Assembly (NCBI RefSeq): GCF_008868175.1
Contig: NZ_WBKT01000034.1
Span: 1 to 45,276 of the forward strand
DNA from: Micromonospora sp. AMSO31t
Lineage (GTDB): Bacteria > Actinomycetota > Actinomycetes > Mycobacteriales > Micromonosporaceae
DNA length: 45,276 bases
Direction: 5' to 3'
The position numbers and the translations under genes were made by a program. Of this stretch, positions 1 through 7,999 are shown in pieces. The notes under the pieces were generated by a model, which did no database searches, was not told where the DNA came from, and was given only the letters and a program-made list of their open reading frames with translations. Position 1 is the stretch's first letter. Each line of letters begins with the position of its first letter.

Positions 1-2
1 CC

Positions 3-230
3 GAGTGCCCGCAGCGGCCGAAGTGCCAGGCCGGCCTCGTCGAGGTCTACGACTTCAAGGCCGGCTCGTTCAGCTCGCTCGACGCGGGCGGCCCGCAGAC
101 CAAGAACGCCCTGAAGACCGGCGCGGCGGAGGCAGCCGCCGTGGCCGGGAGGGAAGCCCTGGTCACCGGCTTTACATCGATGCCTTCGGCCCGTTCCCTA
201 CCGGGGCAAGTCTCGGTAGTCTGCTCAGCC
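3..230 (+). other. Coding-like upstream segment without a stop codon
   Basis: From base 3 to about base 170 one frame has almost only G or C in third codon positions and reads like real protein (ECPQRPKCQAGLVEVYDF, then KTGAAEAAAVAGREALVTG). After about base 170 third-position GC falls to the level of an intergenic region. No stop codon occurs in this frame before the start at 231, and the frame is the same as that of the next gene. It is either the 3' end of an upstream gene whose stop has been lost or shifted, or an N-terminal extension of the gene at 231. I do not recognise the sequence. The C-x5-C pattern (CPQRPKC) could bind metal, but nothing else supports that. Confidence 0.35.
217..222 (+). 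promoter_or_regulatory. Probable -10 element of the gene at 231
   Basis: TAGTCT matches the actinobacterial TANNNT -10. It lies 8 nt before the ATG at 231 and there is no Shine-Dalgarno sequence, so the mRNA is probably leaderless or nearly so. This supports starting the gene at 231. Confidence 0.4.
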
Positions 231-2195
231 ATGCCCGCCTCGGTCGCCCCCGCCGAAAACCGCACCCCGCAGCTGCTGACCGTCCTGTTCTGGATCGGTG
301 TGGCGCTCGCGCCCCTGGCGGCACTCATCCTGCTCGTGGCCGACGGCAACGGCTCGCTCCGGTTCGGCGCCGTGCTGGCGATCCTGGCCGTGGTGCTGAT
401 CGGCCTCTCCGTCGCGTTGCGGGCGGAGAGCGGCGGCGGGGCTTCCGGCGCGGAGGAGCTGCGCGAGGAGATCGAGCAGCTCCGCCGCGAGCTGCGCGGC
501 GAGATCGTGGCCGCCGCCCAGCGCGGCAACCAGGCACTCGACCAGGTCCAGCGGACCCAGGAGTCGGTCACCGCGATGCGCCGGCGGCTGGACGCCGCGG
601 CCGCCGGCATTGCCGCCGCCGCCGGGCTGGCCACGTCCGCCGCCGAGGAGCCGGCCGGCGGCCGCGCGCGGGTGCCGGCCACCGAGCCCCACGACGAGGG
701 GCGCGCCCGGACCGAGCCGGGCCGGGGGCAGGCCGCCGCCCGGGACGAGGACGAGGCGGTCCGCCGCCCGCAGCCCGGCACCCGGTACGGAGCCGACCCT
801 GCCGCCGACCACCCCGGTCACGGCTCCGACCGCTCCCAGGCCGATGGTCACAGCGCCGACCGCTCCCAGGCCGGCCGCTACGGCGGCGACCGCCCCCAGG
901 CCGGGGTCTACGGCGGCGACCGCCCGCAGGCCGGGGTCTACGGCGGCGACCGCCCGCAGGCCGGGGTCTACGGCGCGGACCGCCCGCAGGCCGGGGTCTA
1001 CGGCGCGCCCCGCGCTCCCGAGTCGGAGGTCCGGGCGGAACCCCGGCAGGTCGGGGTGGTGCACCACACCGAGACCGTGCACGTCACCACCCGACACACG
1101 ATCGTGGACGGGGGCGCCGACCCGGTCGGCACCCGCTACGGCGGCTACGCCGGCCGCTGGTCCCCGGTGCCGGAGGAGCGTTCGTGGAGCGGCGGGGAGC
1201 CGGACGAACGCCCCCGCGCCGGATACCGGAGCGGCGACGACGACGACCACCTCCGGCCCGCTCGGGACGAGCGCTCCCGGACCGCGCAGGCGGGCTGGTC
1301 CGGCTCGCCCGATTCCCGGGATGACGCCTCCTGGTCGGGGACGAGCGGCGGCGAGCACCCGTGGGCGGGCGTCGGCCGGGCGTCCGGCGCCGACCGCGGC
1401 TGGTCCGCCCAGGAGGGCGACGACCGGGGCTGGTCCGCGCGGGAGGCCGACGACCGCGGCTGGTCTGCGCGGGAGGCCGACGACCGCGGCTGGTCCGCGC
1501 GGGAGGGCGAGGACCGGGACTGGTCCGCGCGGGAGGGCGAGGACCGGGGCTGGTCCGGCGACCGGTCCTGGCGATCTGGCCAGGAGGGGCCGGCCGGCGA
1601 CCGGTCCTGGCCGCCGGCGCACGGCGGCCGCGAGGAGACCGGCTGGGCCGCCGCCCCGCGCGACGACGCCGCCCGCGGCGGCCAGGGCGCGTGGGCGGGC
1701 CAGGGCGACCGGGGCGGCTACGGCGAGCGGGCCGCCGACGGCTGGGCGGGGACCGATCCGGGCCGGGCGCCGGCCGAGCAGCCCGGCCGGGCGGTGGGCG
1801 ACGATCCGGACGGTGACTACTGGTCCGAGCTGCGTACCGGCAACCGGTGGGCCGCGGTCCGTGACGACGAGCACGGCCGGGAGATCCGGGTCGGGGAGCG
1901 GCGGGCCGCGGTGCACGCCGACGGCGGCGGCACCGAGTACCGGGTCGAGGACCGCTGGGCGTCCGTCCGCGGCAGGGCCGGTTCCGGCGACACGGGCGGC
2001 GACCGGGCCGAGGAGGCCAGGCCGGCGCTTCCGGCCGGCGGGGTGCCGGTGCCGGACGAGTGGCGGCCCCCGACGCAGCGCAGCGGCCAGCCGGAGTGGC
2101 GTCAGGTCGAGCCCGAGCCGGCCCGCTACGGCTACCCGCCGCGCGACGACGTCCCCCGGGCCGGGGGCGCCCGGCCCACCGACCGCTGGCGCTGA
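231..2195 (+). CDS. Two-helix membrane protein with coiled coil and decapeptide repeats
   Basis: Predicted protein of 654 residues, not recognised as a named family. Two hydrophobic helices near the N-terminus (around residues 18-34 and 43-60) are followed by an acidic/arginine-rich coiled coil (EELREEIEQLRRELRGE). The rest is a long, probably disordered region rich in G, R, D, W and P. It contains two separate arrays of 10-residue repeats (DRPQAGVYGG type and DRGWSAREAD type). Near the C-terminus are three looser copies of a GxRxAAV...GxExRV motif. The architecture suggests a membrane-anchored scaffold, but no function can be assigned. It ends 8 bp from the convergent nuoD2 stop. The ATG at 231 is preferred over in-frame upstream starts because of the -10 element at 217 and the drop in coding bias before it. 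Confidence 0.7.
   Translation: MPASVAPAENRTPQLLTVLFWIGVALAPLAALILLVADGNGSLRFGAVLAILAVVLIGLSVALRAESGGGASGAEELREEIEQLRRELRGEIVAAAQRGNQALDQVQRTQESVTAMRRRLDAAAAGIAAAAGLATSAAEEPAGGRARVPATEPHDEGRARTEPGRGQAAARDEDEAVRRPQPGTRYGADPAADHPGHGSDRSQADGHSADRSQAGRYGGDRPQAGVYGGDRPQAGVYGGDRPQAGVYGADRPQAGVYGAPRAPESEVRAEPRQVGVVHHTETVHVTTRHTIVDGGADPVGTRYGGYAGRWSPVPEERSWSGGEPDERPRAGYRSGDDDDHLRPARDERSRTAQAGWSGSPDSRDDASWSGTSGGEHPWAGVGRASGADRGWSAQEGDDRGWSAREADDRGWSAREADDRGWSAREGEDRDWSAREGEDRGWSGDRSWRSGQEGPAGDRSWPPAHGGREETGWAAAPRDDAARGGQGAWAGQGDRGGYGERAADGWAGTDPGRAPAEQPGRAVGDDPDGDYWSELRTGNRWAAVRDDEHGREIRVGERRAAVHADGGGTEYRVEDRWASVRGRAGSGDTGGDRAEEARPALPAGGVPVPDEWRPPTQRSGQPEWRQVEPEPARYGYPPRDDVPRAGGARPTDRWR
828..1007 (+). 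repeat. In-frame 30-bp tandem repeats, array 1
   Basis: Six consecutive 30-nt units encode DRSQADGHSA, DRSQAGRYGG, DRPQAGVYGG (twice) and DRPQAGVYGA (twice). The last four units are nearly identical in DNA, so copy number could change by slippage or recombination without breaking the frame. Confidence 0.9.
1392..1571 (+). repeat. In-frame 30-bp tandem repeats, array 2
   Basis: Six 30-nt units encode DRGWSAQEGD, DRGWSAREAD (twice), DRGWSAREGE, DRDWSAREGE and a diverging last unit. Period and frame are the same as in array 1 but the peptide differs, so the two arrays expanded independently. Confidence 0.9.
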
Positions 2196-2203
2196 GCCCC
2201 GGG

Positions 2204-3373
2204 CTACTTGTCGATGTCGCCGACCACGAAGAACATCGAGCCGAGGATGGCGATCAGGTCCGGCACGAGGCAGCCGGGGAGCAGGGTCGCCAGCGCCTGC
2301 ACGTTGGCGTACGAGGCGGTGCGCAGCTTGAGCCGCCACGGGGTCTTCTCGCCGCGCGACACCAGGTAGTAGCCGTTGATGCCGAGCGGGTTCTCGGTCC
2401 ACGCGTAGGTGTGCCCCTCGGGCGCCTTCACCACCTTGGGCAGCCGGGTGTTCACCGGCCCGGTGAGCCGGTCGACCCGGTCCAGGCACTGCTCGGCGAG
2501 GTCGAGGGAGGCGTACACCTGGTCGAGCAGCACCTCGAAGCGGGCGTGGCAGTCCCCGGCGGTCTTGGTGACCACGGGCACGTCGAGCTGGTCGTACGCC
2601 AGGTAGGGCTCGTCCCGGCGCAGGTCCAGGTCGAGCCCGGAGGCCCGGGCGACCGGCCCGGAGGCGCCGAACGCGGCGGCGTCGGCCGCGGACAGCACGC
2701 CGACCCCGACGGTGCGGGCCAGGAAGATCTCGTTGCGCCGGATCAGGTTGTCCAGGTCGGGCATCCGGCGGCGGACCTCGCCGATCGCCGCTCGGGCCCG
2801 CGTGGTCCAGCCGGCCGGCACCTCCTCCTTGAGCCCGCCGACCCGGTTGAACATGTAGTGGACCCGGCCGCCGGAGACCTCCTCCATGACGGCCTGGATG
2901 GTCTCCCGCTCACGGAACGCGTAGAACATCGGCGTGATCGCGCCGATCTCCAGCGGGTAGGAGCCGAGGAACATCAGGTGGTTGAGCACCCGGTTCAGCT
3001 CGGCGAGCGCCATCCGCAGCCAGACGGCGCGCTCCGGCACCTCCATGCCCATGAGCCGTTCGACGGCGAGCACCACGCCCAGCTCGTTGGAGAACGCGGA
3101 GAGCCAGTCGTGCCGGTTGGCCAGCACGATGATCTGCCGGTAGTCGCGGACCTCGAAGAGCTTCTCCGCGCCCCGGTGCATGTAGCCGACGATCGGCTCG
3201 GCGGAGATCACCCGTTCGCCGTCGAGCACCAGCTTCAGCCGGAGCACGCCGTGCGTCGACGGGTGCTGCGGCCCGATGTTGAGCACCATGTCGGTGCCGA
3301 GCTGCTCCCCGCCGGCCCCGGTGCCGACGGTCAGTTCGCGGAGGTCGCCGGCGTCGGTGGTCATGTCCGTCAT
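2204..3373 (-). CDS. nuoD: NuoD2: orphan NADH-quinone oxidoreductase subunit D paralogue
   Basis: Full-length homologue (389 residues) of the 49-kDa/NuoD subunit of respiratory complex I, which forms the quinone site with NuoB. The hallmark GPQHPSTHG is at residues 34-42 and MHRGAEK at 65-71; ALTP-type and YAFRERE stretches follow. No other nuo gene is nearby, so this is a detached paralogue, not part of a nuo operon. Ungapped comparison with the mitochondrial subunit NDUFS2, recalled from memory, places H41 on the quinone-loop histidine (H59) and R67 on the methylated arginine (R85). The quinone-binding tyrosine Y108, however, is W90 here (RHDW in place of RLDY). The start is the ATG whose ATGA overlaps the stop of the upstream methyltransferase, implying coupled translation. 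Its role in a complex is unknown. Confidence 0.9.
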   Translation of the reverse strand: MTDMTTDAGDLRELTVGTGAGGEQLGTDMVLNIGPQHPSTHGVLRLKLVLDGERVISAEPIVGYMHRGAEKLFEVRDYRQIIVLANRHDWLSAFSNELGVVLAVERLMGMEVPERAVWLRMALAELNRVLNHLMFLGSYPLEIGAITPMFYAFRERETIQAVMEEVSGGRVHYMFNRVGGLKEEVPAGWTTRARAAIGEVRRRMPDLDNLIRRNEIFLARTVGVGVLSAADAAAFGASGPVARASGLDLDLRRDEPYLAYDQLDVPVVTKTAGDCHARFEVLLDQVYASLDLAEQCLDRVDRLTGPVNTRLPKVVKAPEGHTYAWTENPLGINGYYLVSRGEKTPWRLKLRTASYANVQALATLLPGCLVPDLIAILGSMFFVVGDIDK

Positions 3374-4452
3374 CGTGCCATGAGCGGATCGAGGGTGACG
3401 TCGACCGGTTGCAGCAGCCACCAGTGCCCGCCGAGGCCGGCCGGGTCGGTCAGCTCGGCCACCGAGGACGCGGCGGCGAGGGCCCGCACGTAGCCGGCCG
3501 GGTCCCGGGAGGCCAGGCTCAGCGGCGGCCTCCCGCCGTCGGCCCCGAGCGCCCGCAGCCCCTCCCGCTGCGACACCAGGGTGTACGCGCACCGCGCGAC
3601 CCGCTCACCGGCGGAGGCGACCGAGTCCATGGCGACGTGGGCCGTCACGTCGCACGACCCGTCCGGCACCGGCGCCACCTGCCGCCCACCCCGGTACCCG
3701 GTGAGGCTCCCGCCGACCGGCCGCCCGCCCCGCAGGTGCCCGTAGTCAACCGCGAGTGCGATTCCTCGCGCCATCTTCCCGATCGCCTCTGCCCAGGCTT
3801 CGTCGCGGGACCGCCCGAGCTCAACCCGATCTCCCAGCCCGTTGATCAAGAGGTTTGCGTCAGTTTTCGCGGTCCCCGTCGACGCAAACTTCTTGATCGA
3901 CGCGTCCGGGGGCAGGGCGGGCCACCAGTGGGCCAGCCAGTCGGCGTCTTCCGCGCTCAGCGGGTCGCCCGTCGACTCCTCGCCCGTTGCCGGGTTCACC
4001 TGTAGGTAGCGCCAGCCTTCGGGGGTGTGCACGGCGAGGTCCAGCGGCACGTTGTCCAGCCACTCGGTGGCCACCAGCAGGCCCGTGACGCCCTGGGGGA
4101 TCTCGTCCACCCACTCGATCTCCGCCGGCAGGTCCTCCGGTCGGGGTGCCTTCTCGACCGCGATGAGGCGTACCCGATCGGCCAGCGAAACCCCCACGGC
4201 GACCGACAGCGACCGCAACAGCTCCCCGCGGCCGGCACCGACGTCCACGACGTCCAGCCGAGCGGGATGGCCGAGAGCCGCATCGAGAGAAGACAGCAGC
4301 CGAAGCAGGCACGAGGCGAAGACCGGGGACGCGTGGACGCTGGTGCGGAAGTGGGCGGCCGGCCCCGGGCCGGAGACGAAGAAGCCGTCCGGGCCGTAGA
4401 GGGCCGTCGCCATGGCCTCGCGCCAGCGGAGCGCACGTGCGGGGGGCGTCAC
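3370..4452 (-). CDS. MidA/NDUFAF7-family SAM-dependent methyltransferase (DUF185)
   Basis: Class I SAM methyltransferase of 360 residues. The SAM-binding motif DVGAGRGEL is near residue 70, the family motif [13 protein letters not shown] near 129-141, and a conserved DYGH lies further on. Its mitochondrial homologue NDUFAF7 dimethylates an arginine of the NuoD homologue NDUFS2 during complex I assembly. Here the gene is directly coupled to a NuoD paralogue (ATGA overlap), so that paralogue is the obvious candidate substrate (inference). The reading frame contains about 20 extra residues ([20 protein letters not shown]) encoded by a 61-bp palindromic element between WWPALPPDA and [13 protein letters not shown] start at 4452 follows a TAGGGT -10 by 7 nt with no Shine-Dalgarno sequence, so the operon is probably leaderless. 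Confidence 0.85.
   Translation of the reverse strand: MTPPARALRWREAMATALYGPDGFFVSGPGPAAHFRTSVHASPVFASCLLRLLSSLDAALGHPARLDVVDVGAGRGELLRSLSVAVGVSLADRVRLIAVEKAPRPEDLPAEIEWVDEIPQGVTGLLVATEWLDNVPLDLAVHTPEGWRYLQVNPATGEESTGDPLSAEDADWLAHWWPALPPDASIKKFASTGTAKTDANLLINGLGDRVELGRSRDEAWAEAIGKMARGIALAVDYGHLRGGRPVGGSLTGYRGGRQVAPVPDGSCDVTAHVAMDSVASAGERVARCAYTLVSQREGLRALGADGGRPPLSLASRDPAGYVRALAAASSVAELTDPAGLGGHWWLLQPVDVTLDPLMAR
3841..3901. repeat. 61-bp palindromic element inserted in frame in a coding sequence
   Basis: Left arm GATCAAGAGGTTTGCGTC (3844-3861) and right arm GACGCAAACTTCTTGATC (3881-3898) are inverted copies with one mismatch, around a 19-nt centre. Weaker pairing extends to 3841 and 3901. The arms are visibly AT-richer than the surrounding gene. 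The element lies wholly inside the methyltransferase gene and is translated without a stop. It looks like a small interspersed palindrome (REP or MITE-like). No second copy was seen in this window. Confidence 0.75.
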
Positions 4453-4459
4453 CGTGCCG

Positions 4460-4465
4460 ACCCTA
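4460..4465 (-). promoter_or_regulatory. Leaderless -10 of the methyltransferase/nuoD2 operon
   Basis: On the minus strand TAGGGT lies 7 nt before the GTG at 4452, with no ribosome binding site between them. Confidence 0.45.
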
Positions 4466-4576
4466 CGGCGGGCGGACGGCCGGCGCCCGCGTGACGTGTG
4501 CCGACGTAACAGATGGGGCCGTTGGGCGCCGCCGGAGCGGCCCGGTCGCGCCGTCGGTGAAGGTTTTCACACATCC

Positions 4577-4607
4577 TTGTTTCGGCTCTGTGGCCCCGGC
4601 GCATACT
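4577..4607 (+). promoter_or_regulatory. Possible promoter of the pantothenate genes
   Basis: TTGTTT (4577-4582) and CATACT (4602-4607) are spaced 19 bp apart upstream of the gene at 4650, in an AT-richer stretch of the 197-bp divergent gap. The match to consensus is moderate. Confidence 0.3.
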
Positions 4608-4649
4608 TGCGATCGACCGGTACCCCCTTCGAGGACTGGATCGATTGCC

Positions 4650-5597
4650 ATGAGCGCACCGCTGCGTTCGCGTCCGGCCGCCCCGCTCCGGGCCGCCGAC
4701 GCCCCGCTCGTCTTCCCGCGCACCCTCACGGTCGGCGTGATCGGCGCCGGCCGGGTCGGCGCCGTGCTCGGCGCGGCCCTCGCCGCCGCCGGTCACCGGG
4801 TGGTCGCCGCCGCCGGCGCCTCCGGCACGACCCGGGCCCGGATGGCGCTGCTGCTGCCGCAGACCCCGACCCGATCCGCCGCCGCCGTGGCCCGCGCCGC
4901 CACCGACGTGCTGGTCGTGGCGGTCCCCGACGACGCCCTCGCCGGCGTGGTGGCCGGCCTGGCCGAGGCCGGCGCGCTGCGCCCCGGCCAGGTGGTCGCG
5001 CACACGTCCGGCGCGCACGGGCTGGCCGTCCTCGCCCCGGCCGCGGCCGCCGGCGCCCGGCCGCTCGCGCTGCACCCGGCGATGACCTTCACGGGTACGC
5101 CGGACGACCTGAGCCGCCTCGCCGGCATCTCCTACGGGGTGACCGCCCCGGCCGAGCTGCGGGCGTTCGCCGCCCGGCTGGTGGCCGACCTGGGCGGCGT
5201 GCCGGAGTGGGTGGCGGAGGGCGACCGGCCGCTCTACCACGCTGCCCTGGCGCACGGCGCCAACCACCTGGTCACCCTGGTCAACGAGGCCGCCGACCGG
5301 CTGCGCGACGCCGGGGTGGACCGGCCGGAGAAGGTGCTCGCCCCGCTGCTCCGGGCCGCCCTGGAGAACGCGCTGCGCCTCGGCGACGACGCGCTCACCG
5401 GCCCGGTCTCCCGGGGGGACGCGGGCACCGTACGCCGGCACCTGGAGCGGCTGGCGGCGACCGCCCCGGAATCGGTGCCCCCCTACCTGGCGTTGGCCCG
5501 ACGGACGGCGGACCGGGCGATCGCGGCGGGTCGGCTGCGGCCGGCCGACGCGGCGCCGCTGCTGGACGTCCTGGACGGCATGCGGGTGTCGGCGTGA
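4650..5597 (+). CDS. Rossmann-fold/DUF2520 oxidoreductase, PanG-like ketopantoate reductase candidate
   Basis: Protein of 315 residues. An N-terminal NAD(P)-binding fold begins with [14 protein letters not shown] (about residues 29-42), and [12 protein letters not shown] ends the Rossmann part. A helical DUF2520 C-terminal domain contains the conserved [21 protein letters not shown] and GPVSRGD stretches. Proteins of this family (COG5495) include PanG, an alternative ketopantoate reductase. The gene directly precedes panC and panD and corresponds in position to mycobacterial Rv3603c. Supplying pantoate for PanC is therefore a reasonable inference but not shown. The ATG at 4650 is the first start in the conserved part; no strong Shine-Dalgarno sequence is visible. 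The stop overlaps the GTG of a decayed mini-ORF element. Confidence 0.8.
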   Translation: MSAPLRSRPAAPLRAADAPLVFPRTLTVGVIGAGRVGAVLGAALAAAGHRVVAAAGASGTTRARMALLLPQTPTRSAAAVARAATDVLVVAVPDDALAGVVAGLAEAGALRPGQVVAHTSGAHGLAVLAPAAAAGARPLALHPAMTFTGTPDDLSRLAGISYGVTAPAELRAFAARLVADLGGVPEWVAEGDRPLYHAALAHGANHLVTLVNEAADRLRDAGVDRPEKVLAPLLRAALENALRLGDDALTGPVSRGDAGTVRRHLERLAATAPESVPPYLALARRTADRAIAAGRLRPADAAPLLDVLDGMRVSA

Positions 5598-5641
5598 GGC
5601 AGTTGGGCGAGCCCCGCGGCCGCGAACGGAGGAGGTGCTGA
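5594..5641 (+). repeat. Decayed copy of the stop-overlapping mini-ORF repeat
   Basis: The GTG at 5594 overlaps the upstream TGA. A 15-codon frame ends with TGA at 5639-5641, touching the panC ATG (TGATG). It shares GCGAGCCCCGC and CGCGAACG with the intact element at 9685 but lacks the middle of the unit. It carries the panC ribosome binding site GGAGG. Confidence 0.5.
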
Positions 5642-6489
5642 TGACGGAGCTGGTGCACACCCGCAAGGAGTTGGCGGCGGCCCGCGAGGGCCTCACCGGC
5701 ACGGTGGGCGTGGTGATGACCATGGGCGCGCTGCACTCCGGGCACGAGACCCTGCTGCGGGCCGCCCGGGAGCGGGCCGACCACGTGCTCGTGACGATCT
5801 TCGTGAACCCGCTTCAGTTCGGCCCGAACGAGGACTTCGACCGCTACCCGCGCACCCTCGACGCCGACCTGGAGATCTGCCGGCGGGCCGGCGCGGACGT
5901 GGTCTTCGCCCCCGCCGTGGCGGACATGTACCCGGAGGGCCAGCCGAAGGTGCGCCTGAACCCGGGGCCGCTCGGCGAGGACCTGGAGGGGCTGAGCCGG
6001 CCCGGCTTCTTCCACGGGGTGCTCACCGTGGTCCTGAAGCTGCTCCAGCTCACCCGCCCCGACCTGGCCTTCTTCGGCGAGAAGGACTACCAGCAGCTCA
6101 CCCTGGTCCGGCGGATGGTCCGCGACCTGGACGTGCCGACGGAGATCGTCGGCGTGCCGACCGTGCGGGAACCGGACGGCCTGGCCCTGTCCAGCCGCAA
6201 CCGCTACCTGTCGGTGGAGGAGCGGCAGGCCGCGCTGAGCCTCTCCGCCGCGCTGCGGGCCGGCGTCGAGGCCGCCGACCAGGGCGCGGACGCCGGCGCC
6301 GTGCTGGCCGCCGCCCACCGGGCCTTCGAATCGGGTACGCCCGGCGCGCGGCTGGACTACCTGGTGCTCACCGACGCCGACCTGGAGCCCGGCCCGGTCT
6401 CCGGCGCGGCGCGGCTGCTGGTCGCCGCCTGGGTCGGCGCCACCCGCCTGATCGACAACACGGCGATCCACCTCGCCCCGCGTTCCTGA
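5641..6489 (+). CDS. panC: Pantothenate synthetase
   Basis: PanC condenses pantoate and beta-alanine with ATP, through a pantoyl-adenylate, to form pantothenate in the cytoplasm. The 282-residue protein has the nucleotidyltransferase signatures in order: [10 protein letters not shown] (the HxGH signature), [23 protein letters not shown] and [11 protein letters not shown]. Its length matches the family. The ATG at 5641 follows GGAGG by 5-6 nt. An alternative GTG two codons earlier lies inside the Shine-Dalgarno sequence and is unlikely. panD follows after 30 bp, so the two are probably cotranscribed. Confidence 0.97.
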   Translation: MTELVHTRKELAAAREGLTGTVGVVMTMGALHSGHETLLRAARERADHVLVTIFVNPLQFGPNEDFDRYPRTLDADLEICRRAGADVVFAPAVADMYPEGQPKVRLNPGPLGEDLEGLSRPGFFHGVLTVVLKLLQLTRPDLAFFGEKDYQQLTLVRRMVRDLDVPTEIVGVPTVREPDGLALSSRNRYLSVEERQAALSLSAALRAGVEAADQGADAGAVLAAAHRAFESGTPGARLDYLVLTDADLEPGPVSGAARLLVAAWVGATRLIDNTAIHLAPRS

Positions 6490-6519
6490 CCCGACCAGAT
6501 CCCTCGGAAAGGCACCCCG

Positions 6520-6948
6520 ATGCTCCGGACCATGCTCAAGTCGAAGATCCACCGGGCCACGGTGACCCAGGCCGACCTGCACTACGTCGGCTCGGTGACC
6601 GTGGACGAGGACCTGCTCGACGCGGCCGACCTCATCCCCGGCGAGCAGGTCGCGATCGTCGACATCACCAACGGCGCCCGGCTGGAGACGTACGTGATCC
6701 CGGGGCGCCGGGGCAGCGGCGTGATCGGCATCAACGGCGCCGCGGCGCACCTGGTGCACCCGGGTGACCTGGTCATCCTCATCTCGTACGGGCAGATGGA
6801 CGACGCCGAGGCGCGCGCGTACCAGCCGCGGGTGGTGCACGTGGACGCCGACAACCGGGTCGTCGACCTGACCGCAGACCCGACCACGGCCGCCCCGGGC
6901 ACCGCCGGCGACCCCGTCCCCAACCCGCTGGCCGCCGCCCTCAACTGA
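6520..6948 (+). CDS. panD: Aspartate 1-decarboxylase precursor
   Basis: PanD makes beta-alanine for PanC from aspartate using a pyruvoyl group formed by self-cleavage. The cleavage pair Gly24-Ser25 lies in HYVGSVT, and the N-terminal [16 protein letters not shown] and [13 protein letters not shown] blocks are typical. The protein is 142 residues. The last 25 or so residues are a variable, proline/alanine-rich tail as in other actinobacteria. An AAAGG Shine-Dalgarno sequence lies about 9 nt before the ATG. Confidence 0.97.
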   Translation: MLRTMLKSKIHRATVTQADLHYVGSVTVDEDLLDAADLIPGEQVAIVDITNGARLETYVIPGRRGSGVIGINGAAAHLVHPGDLVILISYGQMDDAEARAYQPRVVHVDADNRVVDLTADPTTAAPGTAGDPVPNPLAAALN

Positions 6949-6969
6949 TCCCGGGCCGCACGCACGGTC

Positions 6970-6999
6970 TGTCACCAGAAGGTCATTTCCCGCTACCCT
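6970..6999 (+). promoter_or_regulatory. Possible promoter of the septum-formation lipoprotein gene
   Basis: TGTCAC (6970-6975) and TACCCT (6994-6999) are separated by 18 bp, about 45 nt before the start at 7045. Confidence 0.35.
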
Positions 7000-7044
7000 G
7001 GTCGGACCGTCGGAATCGACGGTCGTCGGGCTGGGGGAGGCGCG

Positions 7045-7938
7045 ATGGGCCGGGCGATGCGGAGCCTCGTCGCCGCGTTGGTCGCGGGGGCGGCGCTGGC
7101 CGGGTGTGCCCCGTCGGGCGGGCTGGACGGGAACCTCACGGACGACTGGGCCGCCCTGCCGCCGGCCGGCGCGTTCACCCCGGCCGCCGGGGTCTGCCAG
7201 GTCGGCGACTTCACCCCCACCGTGGGCCTGTCCGGCTACGACCCGGTCGGCTGCGACCTGCCGCACCGGGTGGAGACGGTGCACGTCGGGATGTTCACTG
7301 TCGAGCGGGCCGGCCCGCCGGCGCTCGGCTCGCCCGAGCTGCGGACGGCCTTCGCCGACTGCGACACCCGGGCCGGCCGCTACGTCGGTGACAACTGGCG
7401 GGCCGGCCGGCTGCGGCTGGCCGTGGCGCTGCCCACCTCGCCCGGCTGGGCGGCCGGTTCGCGCTGGTACCGCTGCGATCTGGCGGAGCTGACCACGGTC
7501 GAGGCGGCGGCGACCGTGGTGACTCGGACGGGCAGCCTCCGCGACGCGCTCAAGGGCCCGTCCCCGCTGCGGCTGGGCTGCCAGCGCACCGGCCGGGACG
7601 CGCGCCGGGTGCAGACGCTCACGCCGGTCGACTGCCGCACCCCGCACGACGCCGAGTTCGTCGGGGTGTGGGCGGCGCCGGACCGCCCGTACCCGCGGAA
7701 GGACGCCGACTGGGCGCCCCTCTACACCGGCTGCAACAGCGTCCTGGCCGCGTACGCCGGTGTGCCCGACGACCCGACGCTGCGGTTCCGCAGCGGCGTG
7801 GTGGTGCGCCCGCCCGGCGCCGGCCGGTGGGCGGTCGGCGACCGGGGCGTGCGCTGCTACCTCTGGCTCAGCGACCGCACCGTGACGGCCTCGCTCAAGG
7901 GGGCCGGGCCGACGGGCCTCCCGGTCCGGACGAGGTAG
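7045..7938 (+). CDS. Lipoprotein with septum-formation domain
   Basis: Exported lipoprotein of 297 residues. A basic start (MGRAMRS), a hydrophobic stretch and lipobox LAGC place the lipidated cysteine at residue 21. The mature part has paired cysteines and two CxxPHxxE-like segments (CDLPHRVETVHVG and CRTPHDAEFVGVW). This pattern is typical of the actinobacterial septum-formation domain (PF13845), apparently in two repeats. The exact role of this domain is not well defined. The ATG at 7045 is supported by GGGGGAGG 5 nt upstream. It lies between panD and nadB and has no evident metabolic link to them. Confidence 0.75.
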   Translation: MGRAMRSLVAALVAGAALAGCAPSGGLDGNLTDDWAALPPAGAFTPAAGVCQVGDFTPTVGLSGYDPVGCDLPHRVETVHVGMFTVERAGPPALGSPELRTAFADCDTRAGRYVGDNWRAGRLRLAVALPTSPGWAAGSRWYRCDLAELTTVEAAATVVTRTGSLRDALKGPSPLRLGCQRTGRDARRVQTLTPVDCRTPHDAEFVGVWAAPDRPYPRKDADWAPLYTGCNSVLAAYAGVPDDPTLRFRSGVVVRPPGAGRWAVGDRGVRCYLWLSDRTVTASLKGAGPTGLPVRTR

Positions 7939-7947
7939 CCGAAACCA

Positions 7948-7976
7948 CTCGTCCCGCCCCCGGCGCCCGGGACGAG
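7948..7976 (+). terminator. Hairpin terminator before nadB
   Basis: A perfect 9-bp stem CTCGTCCCG / CGGGACGAG with an 11-nt loop lies between the lipoprotein gene and nadB. There is no U-tract, as is usual for actinobacterial terminators. Confidence 0.55.
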
Positions 7977-7999
7977 AGGCCTTCGGGTTGACTGTTCCC

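Noticed and set aside
3841..3901. Transcription terminator
   Set aside because: It lies inside a gene whose frame continues through it, and the stem is AT-rich rather than GC-rich, unlike the other terminators here.
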